DNA of 64,000 nucleotides from CAVYGN01 sp963796325 (GCA_963796325.1 CAWCLF010000001.1:2356001-2420000), one strand, 5' to 3'. Shown: positions 8,323 through 17,499, numbered from the stretch's first letter. Notes: generated by a model from the letters alone, not told the origin. Numbers and translations: made by a program.

Positions 8323-9558
8323 TTGGATTCGCGTATAGTTGTCGGTCTCGATATCGGCACAACGAAAGTCTGCACAGTGATCGCAAAGATCAGCGAAACC
8401 AACGATCTTGAAATAATGGGGGTTGGAGTCGCTCCGTCAAAAGGACTGAGAAAGGGCGTTGTGATAAATATCGACAGTACGGCCGCTTCCATAGCATCGT
8501 CGGTAGAAAAGGCCGAAATACAGGCCGGTTATGAGGTAAAAGGCGTTTATATCGGCATATCGGGCGGGCATGTCGAAGGCATAAATTCCAGGGGTGTTAT
8601 TGCCGTATCCGATAAAGACAAGGAAATAACTGAAAATGACGTCAGGAGAGTAATTGACGCTGCCACGGCTATTGTCATTCCCGTCGACCGCGAGATCGTT
8701 CATATTATTCCCCAGGAGTTCATAGTCGACGACCAGGACGGCATCAAGGACCCGGTCGGCATGTCCGGCATTCGCCTGGAAGCAGTTGTGAATATAATTA
8801 CTGCCGCGGCTACATCGGTGAACAACATAGTAAAAAGCGTTAACAAAGCAGGTTTTGAAGCCCTGGACATTGTACTTGAGCCGCTTGCTTCCGCTCAGGC
8901 TATCCTGACGGAGGAGGAAAAAGAACTCGGCGTAGTCCTGATAGATATCGGAGGGGGGACATCCGATTATGTCATGTTCGAGGAAGGATCTTCAAGACAG
9001 ACCGGGATACTCTCGATCGGGGGAAATCATATAACGAACGATATAGCTTTCGGCCTGAAAACCCCGATATCATCGGCTGAAGAGATAAAAAAGAGATACG
9101 GAGCTTCCATTGCCGAATACGTAGACGATAATGAGGAAATAGAAGTGCCGGGTCTCGGCGGAAGGATGCCTGCCAGCGAAAAAAGGCGGAAGCTCGCGCA
9201 GATAATCGAACCCCGAATCGAGGAGATCCTCTCGCTGGTAAATCAGGAAATTGTCAAGACCGGCAAAAAAGATTACCTTGCCGCCGGAGTAGTATTGACC
9301 GGAGGAGTGGCGCTTACTCCTTATATCGTGGAATTGTCCGGCGAGGTCTTCAACCTGCCTGTCAGAATCGGAAGGCCTCTCGGCATCAAGGGTCTCAAGG
9401 ATATCGTCGACAGCCCTGTATATTCGACGGCGGTCGGTCTCACTCTGTACGCCCAGGACAATCTGCCTAAACTCGGGCCTGTAAATTCCAGGGACGAAGA
9501 TAAAAATTTTAAATCGATTATGGACAGGATAAGGGAATGGTTCAACGAGTTCTTTTGA
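8323..9558 (+). CDS. ftsA: Cell division protein FtsA
   Basis: 411 residues of the actin-like ATPase fold. Phosphate-1 motif is VVGLDIGTTKVCTVI, the SHS2-type 1C subdomain follows (GVYIGISGGHVEGINSRG), phosphate-2 is VVLIDIGGGTSDYVMF, and the adenosine motif is VVLTGGVALTPYI. The C-terminus ends in an amphipathic helix (IMDRIREWFNEFF) that tethers FtsA, and through it FtsZ, to the inner membrane. Start is TTG at 8323 behind a strong GAGGAGGAAG site. It lies 49 nt after ftsQ and 58 nt before ftsZ. Confidence 0.96.
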   Translation: MDSRIVVGLDIGTTKVCTVIAKISETNDLEIMGVGVAPSKGLRKGVVINIDSTAASIASSVEKAEIQAGYEVKGVYIGISGGHVEGINSRGVIAVSDKDKEITENDVRRVIDAATAIVIPVDREIVHIIPQEFIVDDQDGIKDPVGMSGIRLEAVVNIITAAATSVNNIVKSVNKAGFEALDIVLEPLASAQAILTEEEKELGVVLIDIGGGTSDYVMFEEGSSRQTGILSIGGNHITNDIAFGLKTPISSAEEIKKRYGASIAEYVDDNEEIEVPGLGGRMPASEKRRKLAQIIEPRIEEILSLVNQEIVKTGKKDYLAAGVVLTGGVALTPYIVELSGEVFNLPVRIGRPLGIKGLKDIVDSPVYSTAVGLTLYAQDNLPKLGPVNSRDEDKNFKSIMDRIREWFNEFF

Positions 9559-9616
9559 AAAAACTGCGGGAAAGCCCGCTATGACTCAATAAATACAGGG
9601 AATCGGGAGGGGAATA

Positions 9617-10801
9617 ATGTCATATGAAAGATATGAGGAAGAACCCAGGGAATATGCCGTTGAAGAGTCTATGACTAAGATCAAGGTAATCGGCATCGGC
9701 GGCGCCGGATGCAACGCTATCAACAGGATGATTGAAGACGGAATCGGCAATGTCGAATTTATAGCCGTCAATACCGATGCTCAGGTTTTAAAGAATTCGC
9801 TTTCCAAAAATACCATGCAGATCGGCGCCCGTTCCACGCGCGGGCTCGGCGCCGGAGCGAAACCTGAAGTCGGAGAAAAAGCCGCCCAGGAAGATATAGA
9901 AGAGATAAGGGCGCTCCTTGAAAAAACGAATATGGTTTTCATAACAGCCGGCATGGGCGGAGGCACAGGAACCGGAGCCGCACCAGTTTTCGCTAAAGTT
10001 GCTAAAGAGACCGGCGCGCTTACTGTGGCTGTAGTCACCATTCCCTTCGACTTCGAGGGAAAAAGAAGGATCGATACGGCATACCAGGGCATTTCACGGT
10101 TGAAAGAGCATGTCGATACCATGCTTGTGATCTCTAATTCACGTATTTTTAAAGTTATCGAAAGGAAAGCCGGGGTCAAGCAGGCTTTTCATAAGATAGA
10201 CGATGTGCTCAAGCAGGCCGTTCAGGGCATATCGAGCATAATAACCGAAGTCGGTATTATTAACGTCGATTTTGCAGACGTCAGGACAGTGCTTTCCAAC
10301 AGGGGCGAGGCAATTATGGGCATCGGCATCGGACAGGGCGACAACAGGGCGGCGGATGCCGCCAGGCTTGCCCTTGAAAATCCTCTTATCGAAAATTCAT
10401 CTTTTAAAAATGCAGGCGCCATGCTTGTCAATATAATAGGCGGACCGGATTTCGGAATGGTTGAGTACGACGAAGCCGCCAAGACAATTGCCGAATACTG
10501 CAGATCCGACGCGGAAATCATAGTCGGCCTGAACGTTGACGAAAACCTCAAGGACAAAGTCAGGATCGTTATCATTGCAACGGATTTTATGTCGGGACAA
10601 TTAAAAGATGAAGAAAAAGATGTAATACCCGCGGAAAATATCTTCGAGGAAAGGAAGGTCGTTTCACTTTCAGAACTGCGCCAGGAAAGGGGAAAAGCCA
10701 GGATCCAGAACGACGGTTTCAGATCGATTCACAAGATCGTATCCCCTGCGGAAAATGACTATGAAACGCCGGCTTTTTTAAGAAAAAGGAAAATGGGTTA
10801 G
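9617..10801 (+). CDS. ftsZ: Cell division GTPase FtsZ
   Basis: 394 residues, the tubulin-like GTPase that forms the Z ring. Motifs: IGIGGAGCNAINRMI (nucleotide binding), the tubulin signature GGGTGTGAAPV, the T7-loop region NVDFADVRTVLSNRGEA, and the C-terminal domain. The linker is short and the tail ends ETPAFLRKRKMG, the usual FtsA-binding peptide. Start ATG follows GGGAGGGG. Its last four bases overlap the end of ruvC on the other strand (10798-10801), so no terminator fits between the two. Confidence 0.98.
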   Translation: MSYERYEEEPREYAVEESMTKIKVIGIGGAGCNAINRMIEDGIGNVEFIAVNTDAQVLKNSLSKNTMQIGARSTRGLGAGAKPEVGEKAAQEDIEEIRALLEKTNMVFITAGMGGGTGTGAAPVFAKVAKETGALTVAVVTIPFDFEGKRRIDTAYQGISRLKEHVDTMLVISNSRIFKVIERKAGVKQAFHKIDDVLKQAVQGISSIITEVGIINVDFADVRTVLSNRGEAIMGIGIGQGDNRAADAARLALENPLIENSSFKNAGAMLVNIIGGPDFGMVEYDEAAKTIAEYCRSDAEIIVGLNVDENLKDKVRIVIIATDFMSGQLKDEEKDVIPAENIFEERKVVSLSELRQERGKARIQNDGFRSIHKIVSPAENDYETPAFLRKRKMG

Positions 10802-11304
10802 GTCAGTTCTAAAGCGCCCTTTAGTTTTTGCCTTGTCATGGCGGAATTGAAGCCGCAGAGCGCAATTGCCAGGGCGTCTGAAATATCGTCAGGGCCGGGT
10901 ATTTCCGGTATTGAGAGTATCATTCTGACGGCTGTTCTGACTGCCTTTTTATCAGAACGTCCGTAACCGGTTGTAGCCATCTTGACCTGGAGAGGCGTAA
11001 ACTCGTATAACGGCAGGTTGTGAAGCGCCGATATAAGAATTATCACCCCTCTTACTTCGCTGACCGTCATCACGGTCTTGACGTTCTTTGCAAAGATCAG
11101 CTTTTCCATGGATATTATCGACGGAGGCCTTTCTCTTACAAGGGTCTCAATGTCATTATATATTTGAAGGAACCTTACTCCCTTTTCATCTTCCTTTTTT
11201 GTTGAAATAAGTCCGAAGGATGGTGATTTGATCGTTTCACCGTCGTTTACAATAAAGCCGTAGCCGAGCCTTTCGAAACCAGGGTCAAGCCCGAGCACTG
11301 TCAT
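10798..11304 (-). CDS. ruvC: Holliday junction resolvase RuvC
   Basis: 168 residues, typical of this RNase H-fold endonuclease that resolves four-way junctions with RuvAB. Acidic catalytic motifs are present: LGLDPGFERLGYGF (Asp7), ISMEKLIFAKN (Glu), and PDDISDALAIAL (two Asp). The start ATG overlaps the coaBC stop by four bases, so the two are translationally coupled. ruvA and ruvB are not in the window. Confidence 0.95.
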   Translation of the reverse strand: MTVLGLDPGFERLGYGFIVNDGETIKSPSFGLISTKKEDEKGVRFLQIYNDIETLVRERPPSIISMEKLIFAKNVKTVMTVSEVRGVIILISALHNLPLYEFTPLQVKMATTGYGRSDKKAVRTAVRMILSIPEIPGPDDISDALAIALCGFNSAMTRQKLKGALELT

Positions 11305-12482
11305 AATACTGTTTTCCTTATTAACCAGTCGGCTATCTCTTTTTTGCTTCCTTCCACAGGTTCGCCCACCTGCCCTTCCCTTGAGATCAATATTACCCTG
11401 TTGCTGTCGCCGCCCATCGGGCTGAATCCGCTCTCTGTATCGGTTTGATTCAATACTATAAACGATAAGCCTTTATCGGTAAGCTTTTTTTGAGCATGGA
11501 TAAACCCGTTTTCCGTTTCAAGAGCGAATCCGACCATCAGCTTCCCCCTTGAAAGCCCGGATCTCGATACTTCTTTAAGTATGTCCACGGTTTTTACAAA
11601 TCTGAAGTTTAAAACGCCTTCATCTGCCGCTTCCTTTTTTATTTTATCAGGGGAGAAAGATTCCGGCCTGAAATCCGCCGGGGCGCCTGCCATGAACAGC
11701 CCGTCATATAAGGGCAGGTTTGAATTTACGGCCTTCAGCATATCTTCCGTTGAATCGACGGAAACCGACGGCATCCATGACGGCGGTTCTATGGAAGTTC
11801 CGGCGCTTATGACAAGGACATCGGCGCCGTATTTAAAAAGTGCCCCGGCTATCTCCATTCCCATTTTACCTGAAGAAAAATTTGAAATATATCTTACCGG
11901 ATCGATCTTTTCCACTGTACCGCCGGCCGTTACTATGTATTTAAGCCCCTTTAAAGGTTCGTCCGGATCTCTTACCGTGTATGAATATATTTTTTCAGGC
12001 GAAGGCAGCCTTCCCCTTCCGGATGTTCCGCATGCAAGTTCCCCGGTATCGGGTTCGACGACCGTAAACCCGTAGTCCTTCAACTTTTTTAAATTTCCCT
12101 GGAGCGCATTATTTTCATACATCCTTGTATTCATTGCCGGAAATATGATTTTCTTTTTATTGAACGCCAGCATGGTCGTACTTAAAAGATCATCCGATAA
12201 TCCGGAAGCGATTTTAGCGATAAAATCCGCTGTTGCCGGCATTACGGCAAAAACATCCGCCCAATCGGACAGCTTGATATGGGCAAGAGGTTCGCGATAA
12301 TCGAAACCTTTTACATAAACCTCTTCGCCGGATATGGCCTTGAAAAGGAGAGGACTGACAAGCCTGGCCGAATTTTCAGTCATCATAACCCTTACAGTAT
12401 GACCGTCCCTTTTGAGCATCCTGATAACATTCGGTATCTTGTAAATAGATATGCCGGCCGTAACCCCGCATAAAATCTTCAT
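11301..12482 (-). CDS. coaBC: Bifunctional phosphopantothenoylcysteine decarboxylase/phosphopantothenate--cysteine ligase CoaBC
   Basis: 393 residues joining CoaC (about 1-185) and CoaB (about 186-393) for two steps of coenzyme A synthesis. CoaC motifs: ILCGVTAGISIYKIP (FMN site), MPATADFIAKIASG, FPAMNTRMYEN, and the catalytic Cys in ELACGTSGRGR. CoaB motifs: ITAGGTVEKIDPVRYI with ISNFSSGKMG for nucleotide binding, and the later LNQTDTESGF. ATG 12482 is preferred: AGGAA stands 8 nt upstream and it overlaps the preceding stop as ATGA. An in-frame start 30 nt further upstream is possible but lacks a comparable site. Confidence 0.94.
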   Translation of the reverse strand: MKILCGVTAGISIYKIPNVIRMLKRDGHTVRVMMTENSARLVSPLLFKAISGEEVYVKGFDYREPLAHIKLSDWADVFAVMPATADFIAKIASGLSDDLLSTTMLAFNKKKIIFPAMNTRMYENNALQGNLKKLKDYGFTVVEPDTGELACGTSGRGRLPSPEKIYSYTVRDPDEPLKGLKYIVTAGGTVEKIDPVRYISNFSSGKMGMEIAGALFKYGADVLVISAGTSIEPPSWMPSVSVDSTEDMLKAVNSNLPLYDGLFMAGAPADFRPESFSPDKIKKEAADEGVLNFRFVKTVDILKEVSRSGLSRGKLMVGFALETENGFIHAQKKLTDKGLSFIVLNQTDTESGFSPMGGDSNRVILISREGQVGEPVEGSKKEIADWLIRKTVL

Positions 12483-13666
12483 GAGATTTTCCTGGACTGG
12501 ACCTTGATCCACCGCAGAATTACAAAATAATTATTATCCTTCACCAGGATGCTGTATATCTGCCCGTCGTCATCTACATAAAAGCCGTAATTGGCATTTT
12601 CGTCCGACAGTATCGGCGCATAATAAACTTCTTCGTTCTTCGAGGGTGAATTGATGTCTATGAACCTGAAACGGACGCCATGATTAGGTTCATCGTAGGA
12701 ATAAAGAACCAGTATGTCATCCCTTGTAACTTTTAAAAACTGGTCCATATATTTTTTTTGCTGAAAAATATTTTTTGTTATCGCATTCTGAAGTATGCTG
12801 TAAACATCGAGAGAATGATAAGTATCCGGGGGTTTTCCACTGTCAGCCCCCGCTTTTTCGACCTGATAGTAATCCGTATAAATTACGAGCCGCTCGTCGT
12901 TTTTCAAATTGTAAATATCGCCTACCCTGCCGACATATTCGTTGCCGTTCTTTATATTCGTGCTTGAAATATATTTTGTGCTGAATTCAAAGGATAATTC
13001 GCCCGAAGGCGAAAACCTCTTTACGAGCCACACCGGGTTTTCCTGTTCGTAAAGCTTGTAATAAGCATAAACATTATCGAAAAGATCTATATCGATCCTG
13101 TCGGGATAAGGCATCGGTTCCGAATGTATTCCGTTATTCCCGATCGAGTAAATGAATTTGCCGTCCGGAGAGAATTTATAAATATAAAAATTGCCGAAGC
13201 GCTTCATGGCGTTCGTATCGGGGGAATCCTCGCCGCCGTAATTTGTCTGGTTTTTGTATTCTACATTCGATTGCGAAGCAAGGAGGTATATTTCACCGTA
13301 TTTATTCAGCACGACCTGGAAAGGAGTGCTGAAGCTGTAGCCTTCCCCTGTCTGCCCCACGTAAAAGATGTTCGAGCTGACGCCCATTAAAGGGAAAACA
13401 AGGAGCCTTTTATTATACTTGTCAGCCAGGTACAGCTTATCCTTGAAAATATCTATTGAATTAGGCACGTCGAGGTAATCGCCGATTAAAATTTCCGATG
13501 AATTTGTATAAAAATTGGTTAAGAGGGGGATGTTGCTGCCTATCTGGTTAACGCCCTGCCCCAGCTCCGTATAAAAGACAACCTCGTATTTCATATAATT
13601 CGGCCTGTTGCCGCATGACATAAAAATAATCCCCGATAATATGCAGATAGCAATATATTTGATCAT
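12479..13666 (-). CDS. Beta-propeller-like lipoprotein next to coaBC
   Basis: 395 residues. Lipobox IFMSC gives Cys18 as the lipid anchor. The body has NHL/6-bladed-propeller-like repeats, for example SIDIFKDKLYLADKYNKRLLVF, FQVVLNKYGEIYLLAS, FYIYKFSPDGKFIYSIG and FYVDDDGQIYSILV. No catalytic motif is visible. It sits inside a tight chain (aminotransferase, this gene, coaBC, ruvC) with one- and four-base overlaps, so it is co-expressed with housekeeping genes although it is an envelope protein. Function unknown; a binding or scaffold role is inferred from the fold. Confidence 0.7.
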   Translation of the reverse strand: MIKYIAICILSGIIFMSCGNRPNYMKYEVVFYTELGQGVNQIGSNIPLLTNFYTNSSEILIGDYLDVPNSIDIFKDKLYLADKYNKRLLVFPLMGVSSNIFYVGQTGEGYSFSTPFQVVLNKYGEIYLLASQSNVEYKNQTNYGGEDSPDTNAMKRFGNFYIYKFSPDGKFIYSIGNNGIHSEPMPYPDRIDIDLFDNVYAYYKLYEQENPVWLVKRFSPSGELSFEFSTKYISSTNIKNGNEYVGRVGDIYNLKNDERLVIYTDYYQVEKAGADSGKPPDTYHSLDVYSILQNAITKNIFQQKKYMDQFLKVTRDDILVLYSYDEPNHGVRFRFIDINSPSKNEEVYYAPILSDENANYGFYVDDDGQIYSILVKDNNYFVILRWIKVQSRKIS

Positions 13667-14787
13667 TATTTCACCTTTTTATAATAATTTAGAGCTAAAT
13701 TTCCAAGTATATCAGCACCCCTTTTCAGGGTTTCGTCTTTAGTTGCAAAACACATGCGGAAATGTGTGTTTTCTTCCGAGAACACATTCCCTGGTATTAT
13801 AAGGACCTTATTCTTAATGGCAAGCTCGACAAATTCCGATACATTGCCGGCTAAGAGTTCGGGAAACATATAAAAAGCTCCGGAAGGCTTTACTATATTA
13901 AATGTGTCTTTCAGGCCTTCATAAAGAATATCCCTCTTGCGCCTGTAGCTTTCCCTGTACATGGACATATCGGTATCAAGGGCCAGCACCGCAGCATATT
14001 GAAACGGGGCCGGGGCGCAGACAAACGAGTACTGCTGCAGCTTTATCATTTGAGAGACGACATCGGCATTTCCTACGGCATACCCCAGTCTCCAGCCCGT
14101 CATAGCATAGGTCTTTGAGAAACCTCCCAGAATAAGGATGTTTTCATAATAAGTCGACGGACTGACAAATGCGCTGTCATAGACAAAACCGTCGTAGATT
14201 TCATCCGTTATAAGCAGAATGTTTTTCTCGCGGGCTACCTTTATAACGGTATCGAGATCCTGTTTTGAGTACACATATCCGGTCGGGTTGGTCGGGCTGT
14301 TTATTATAATGGCTTTCGTCTTTTCGCTTACAGCATCCCTGAGCTTGTCTTCTCTTATGTGAAAATCCGGATATGTGCTTACGATCCTGGGTTCCGCATC
14401 GATAAGCCTTATAAGGTGCTTATACATAACAAAATAAGGATCGAAAAAGACGACTTCGTCTCCCGCGTCCAGTATGGACAAAAGCGCAAGGAAAAGCCCT
14501 CCCGAAGTGCCTGACGTTATGATGACTTCCCCCGGTGTAAATTTTCTATTACGCGTTTTTTCTATATGATCAAGCACCTTTTCTCTCAGTTCCCCGATGC
14601 CCTGCGTCAGGGTGTAGCGGTTCATCCCCTTTCTGATAGCCTCTATTGCCGCATTTTTAAGAGAATCGGGAACGTCGAAATCCGGCTGTCCTATGCTGAA
14701 ATCGACGGGATTTTCAATAGACGCTCCCAGTTCGAAAACCTTTCTTATACCGGACGAATCTACTCTTTTCGCTCTTTCTGATATCAT
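13666..14787 (-). CDS. Class I pyridoxal-phosphate aminotransferase (AspC/PatA type)
   Basis: 373 residues of fold-type I. Key motifs: VDFSIGQPDFDVP near the N-terminus, TSGTSGGLFLAL, NSPTNPTGYVY, TDEIYDGFVYD, and the PLP lysine K225 in GGFSKTYAMTGWRLGY. The C-terminal FRMCFA holds the substrate carboxylate Arg. It probably exchanges amino groups between glutamate or aspartate and a keto acid; the exact substrate cannot be read. Start ATG has GAAGG 7 nt upstream. It begins the minus-strand operon with the lipoprotein gene, with which it shares base 13666. Confidence 0.9.
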   Translation of the reverse strand: MISERAKRVDSSGIRKVFELGASIENPVDFSIGQPDFDVPDSLKNAAIEAIRKGMNRYTLTQGIGELREKVLDHIEKTRNRKFTPGEVIITSGTSGGLFLALLSILDAGDEVVFFDPYFVMYKHLIRLIDAEPRIVSTYPDFHIREDKLRDAVSEKTKAIIINSPTNPTGYVYSKQDLDTVIKVAREKNILLITDEIYDGFVYDSAFVSPSTYYENILILGGFSKTYAMTGWRLGYAVGNADVVSQMIKLQQYSFVCAPAPFQYAAVLALDTDMSMYRESYRRKRDILYEGLKDTFNIVKPSGAFYMFPELLAGNVSEFVELAIKNKVLIIPGNVFSEENTHFRMCFATKDETLKRGADILGNLALNYYKKVK

Positions 14788-14910
14788 ATGAACCTTCTTC
14801 CCGTATATTATCGTTTAAGGGCTCACCGCCTTGAAAAGGGGAAGCTCCCATAAATCTTATTTTATGTCATTTCTGAAATAAAATCAATTTAAGTAAATAG
14901 TGAAGTGTGA

Positions 14911-14979
14911 CGAGTAACGAGTTCCGTGTATCTGAGCCAACTCGTTACTCGTAACTCGTTACTCGTAACTCATTACTTG
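14911..14979. repeat. Intergenic TAACGAG/CTCGTTA repeat with inverted copy
   Basis: CGAGTAACGAGTT (14911-14923) is the exact inverse of AACTCGTTACTCG at 14939-14951. A second exact copy of the latter is at 14953-14965 and a copy with two mismatches at 14967-14979, so the period is 14 bp. The gap 14788-15021 between the divergent aminotransferase and marC genes holds nothing else that I can identify. Confidence 0.75.
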
Positions 14980-15021
14980 CGTTTCCTTGTCAAAAAATCC
15001 CTGTTCGAATAAAATAATCGT

Positions 15022-15639
15022 ATGCTCAAAATGGTTTTCGATTATTTCATAACGCTCTTCGTTATAATAGACCCTTCCGTGTCGCTGGTCATACTCCTTG
15101 CCGTACTTCCCCAGTCAAGGGATAAAAATACTTCAAGGATAGCTCTGAAATCTTCCCTTGCGGTCCTGATCGGAAGCGCGGTCTGCATCCTTTTAGGCAC
15201 CTTCGTACTTCAGATATTCGGAGTGGATATTTCATCATTCAAGGTAATTGGGGGCATAGTGCTTTTATTGTTATCCATCCAGATGGTCCAGGCAAGGATA
15301 AGCACGACGCGGTATGCCGAAAAAGATGCCGATGAAGCGAAGAAAAAGGCCGATATTTCGATCATACCGCTGGCCATACCGGGAACTCTCGGACCGGGAA
15401 CGATAACAACCCTTCTGATTTACAGGAACCAGGCAAACTGGGAAGGCATACTGGCCCTCTTTATCGCCGTTGCTTTTAACTGCGTAATACTTTTCTTCAT
15501 TATTTCCTATGCAAAAAAAATAGAAACTTTTCTCGGTAAAACGATTATCAATATGTTCACCAGGTTCATGGGTCTGATGGTCGGAGCCATTGCAGTACAG
15601 TTTATAATATCCGGCGCCAGGGAGCTGTGGCTTAAGTAA
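15022..15639 (+). CDS. MarC family integral membrane protein (UPF0056)
   Basis: 205 residues with about six membrane segments. Family features: FVIIDPSVSLVILLAVLP at the start of the first loop (normally IDPxGxxP) and the polar repeat IPLAIPGTLGPGTITTLLI in the middle. Despite the old link to multiple antibiotic resistance, the family's function is unknown; an inner membrane location is clear. No convincing ribosome site stands before ATG 15022. The repeat-rich gap upstream separates it from the divergent aminotransferase gene. Confidence 0.85.
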   Translation: MLKMVFDYFITLFVIIDPSVSLVILLAVLPQSRDKNTSRIALKSSLAVLIGSAVCILLGTFVLQIFGVDISSFKVIGGIVLLLLSIQMVQARISTTRYAEKDADEAKKKADISIIPLAIPGTLGPGTITTLLIYRNQANWEGILALFIAVAFNCVILFFIISYAKKIETFLGKTIINMFTRFMGLMVGAIAVQFIISGARELWLK

Positions 15640-15654
15640 CAGGCTGGAATAGAA

Positions 15655-15744
15655 ATGAAATACGACATAGAAAAAATATGGAAGGACTTCAATAATAGAA
15701 TCCGGGCCTTTATCAGCCCATCCTGTATTATGCTGCTGCAATAA
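15655..15744 (+). pseudogene. Short ORF resembling the start of an ECF (SigZ-like) sigma factor
   Basis: A 29-codon ORF follows the marC stop by 15 nt. Its translation begins MKYDIEKIWKDFNNRIRAFI, which resembles the N-terminus of SigZ-type ECF sigma factors (E.IW.D...R.RAFI). It then ends after nine more residues at a TAA. No region 2.2-4 sequence follows in any frame that I could see. A truncated remnant is the best explanation; a genuine micro-protein is possible. Confidence 0.35.
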
Positions 15745-15827
15745 AAATAATTAATTATCAAAATTTGCGTCTTTTATCATTATTCATCGTCTAACTTATA
15801 TAGTTTGCCATACCCAAACTGAAAAAA

Positions 15828-15965
15828 ATGCCATGGGATGAAATGAAAGATTACCCGCGTTCTTTCCTGCTTGAAAACTGTGAAGGCAGGGAAGAACTTG
15901 CCGAACTTGTTAAAACTTACACTTTACCTTCAAAAAACAGGGAAAAAATAATTGAAACAGATTAG
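15828..15965 (+). CDS. Small ORF of unknown function
   Basis: 45 codons, ATG at 15828 with only an A-run upstream and no good ribosome site. The translation is charged (REELAELVKT, SKNREKIIETD) with one Cys. It may be a small protein, or another fragment of the region starting at 15655. Weakly supported. Confidence 0.25.
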   Translation: MPWDEMKDYPRSFLLENCEGREELAELVKTYTLPSKNREKIIETD

Positions 15966-15983
15966 CTTGTAAGGAGGCTCTGC

Positions 15984-16151
15984 ATGTTCAAATTCAAAAA
16001 ATCGATGGAAGGGATTTCGGAAGAGGAAAATTTAGAATGCCAGTGCTGCGGATCCATGTACGATCCGGGCCCGGAAAGCCCTTCGGAATGCCTGCCGGAT
16101 TGCGGATTAGAAAAAGATTCCGGACTTAAAGAAAAACCTGAAAATGAATGA
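15984..16151 (+). CDS. Small cysteine-rich protein coupled to the beta-glucosidase gene
   Basis: 55 residues. A near-perfect AAGGAGG (15971-15977) stands 6 nt before the ATG, so the ORF is very likely translated. Five cysteines occur as ECQCCGSMYD (C19, C21, C22) and SECLPDCGLE (C36, C40), a pattern able to bind zinc or iron like a small ribbon or rubredoxin-type knuckle. Its end overlaps the start of the GH1 gene by 8 bases (16144-16151), which implies coupled translation. I know no named family for it. Confidence 0.6.
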   Translation: MFKFKKSMEGISEEENLECQCCGSMYDPGPESPSECLPDCGLEKDSGLKEKPENE

Positions 16152-17499
16152 TCCGTGTTTTCCTGAAGGTTTCCTCTGGGGAGCATCGACTGCGGCATAT
16201 CAGATTGAAGGCGGTTATAACGAAGACGGCAAGGGAGAATCAATATGGGATCGTTTCACCCACACTGCCGGTAAAATAAAAAACGGCGATACCGGTGATA
16301 TCGCCTGCGATCACTATCACCGCTATAAGCTCGATGTAAAACTGATGAAGGATATGGGGATCAAATCATATAGATTCTCAATTTCCTGGTCAAGGATATT
16401 TCCTGAAGGAAAAGGTAAACCGAACAGGAAAGGAATTGATTTTTACAGGAACCTTGTTGAACTTCTCAATGAAAACGGCATAATTCCTGCGGTCACGCTT
16501 TATCATTGGGATTTGCCTCAAAAGATTCAGGATAAGGGAGGATGGGCAGAAAGGAAAACCGCCGTCTATTTTGAACAATATGCGGAATACATGTTCAGGG
16601 AACTGGGTGACGGCGTACCGATCTGGATAACCCTTAACGAACCCTGGGTTTCATCATTCGCGGGATACTTTTACGGCAGCCATCCCCCGGGAATTAGGGA
16701 CCTCCCGGCCGCCGTCACGGCTTCGCACAACCTGCTGCTTGCACATGGCAAAGCCGTGCGGACTTTCAGGGAAATGGGAATGAAAGGAGAAATAGGGATT
16801 TCATTGAATCTTAATCCTGTATATCCCGCATCTCTAAACGAGCTTGACCAGGCAGCTGCCGGAAGGTATGCGGATTTCCTGAACGGGTGGTTTCTTGACC
16901 CGATACTGAAAGGCTGTTATCCGGCGGAACTAGTCAAATGGTTAAGAGTTAAGAAACTTCTCCCGGAAAACGATCCTCCGGATATCGATCTGATCCATGC
17001 TCCTGTTGACTTTTTAGGCGTCAATTATTATTCGGGCAGCAGTGTGGCTCATGATCCGTCGAAATGGCCGCTGGAACTTTCTTTTATGAGTACGGGCAGG
17101 AAAAGGACAGATTCGGGATGGGAAATCTTTCCCGAGGGAATTTACGATCTATTAACATATCTTTCCAGGGAATATAACGGCATCAAAATGATTGTGACTG
17201 AAAACGGAGCCTCGTTCAAAGACCAGGTCGGCAAAGACGGAAAAGTCGATGATGACGGCAGAATTTCCTACCTGAAGGATCATATCAAACAGATTCGTAA
17301 AGCGATGAAACACGGCGTAAATCTGGCGGGATACTATGTATGGTCTTTAATGGATAACTTCGAATGGGCCCTGGGATACGGAAAAAGATTCGGGCTGGTT
17401 TACATTGATTTCGCAACTCAGGAGAGAATAGTAAAAAAAAGCGGCATGTGGTATGGGGCATTAATTTCAGGCGCCGATAATAATATGAATCCCGGATAA
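16144..17499 (+). CDS. Beta-glucosidase, glycoside hydrolase family 1
   Basis: 451 residues, normal for GH1 retaining beta-glucosidases. The N-terminal signature is FLWGASTAAYQIEGG. The acid/base Glu166 lies in WITLNEPWV and the nucleophile Glu353 in MIVTENGASF. HWDLPQ and the C-terminal DNFEWALGYGKRFGLVYID are also typical. No signal peptide is present, so it acts in the cytoplasm on imported disaccharides such as cellobiose. The start overlaps the small Cys-rich ORF. No transporter or regulator gene is adjacent. Confidence 0.95.
   Translation: MNDPCFPEGFLWGASTAAYQIEGGYNEDGKGESIWDRFTHTAGKIKNGDTGDIACDHYHRYKLDVKLMKDMGIKSYRFSISWSRIFPEGKGKPNRKGIDFYRNLVELLNENGIIPAVTLYHWDLPQKIQDKGGWAERKTAVYFEQYAEYMFRELGDGVPIWITLNEPWVSSFAGYFYGSHPPGIRDLPAAVTASHNLLLAHGKAVRTFREMGMKGEIGISLNLNPVYPASLNELDQAAAGRYADFLNGWFLDPILKGCYPAELVKWLRVKKLLPENDPPDIDLIHAPVDFLGVNYYSGSSVAHDPSKWPLELSFMSTGRKRTDSGWEIFPEGIYDLLTYLSREYNGIKMIVTENGASFKDQVGKDGKVDDDGRISYLKDHIKQIRKAMKHGVNLAGYYVWSLMDNFEWALGYGKRFGLVYIDFATQERIVKKSGMWYGALISGADNNMNPG

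Noticed and set aside
10222..10600. Long open frames on the minus strand opposite ftsZ
   Set aside because: ftsZ is certain on the plus strand; the antisense frames have no homology or ribosome site.
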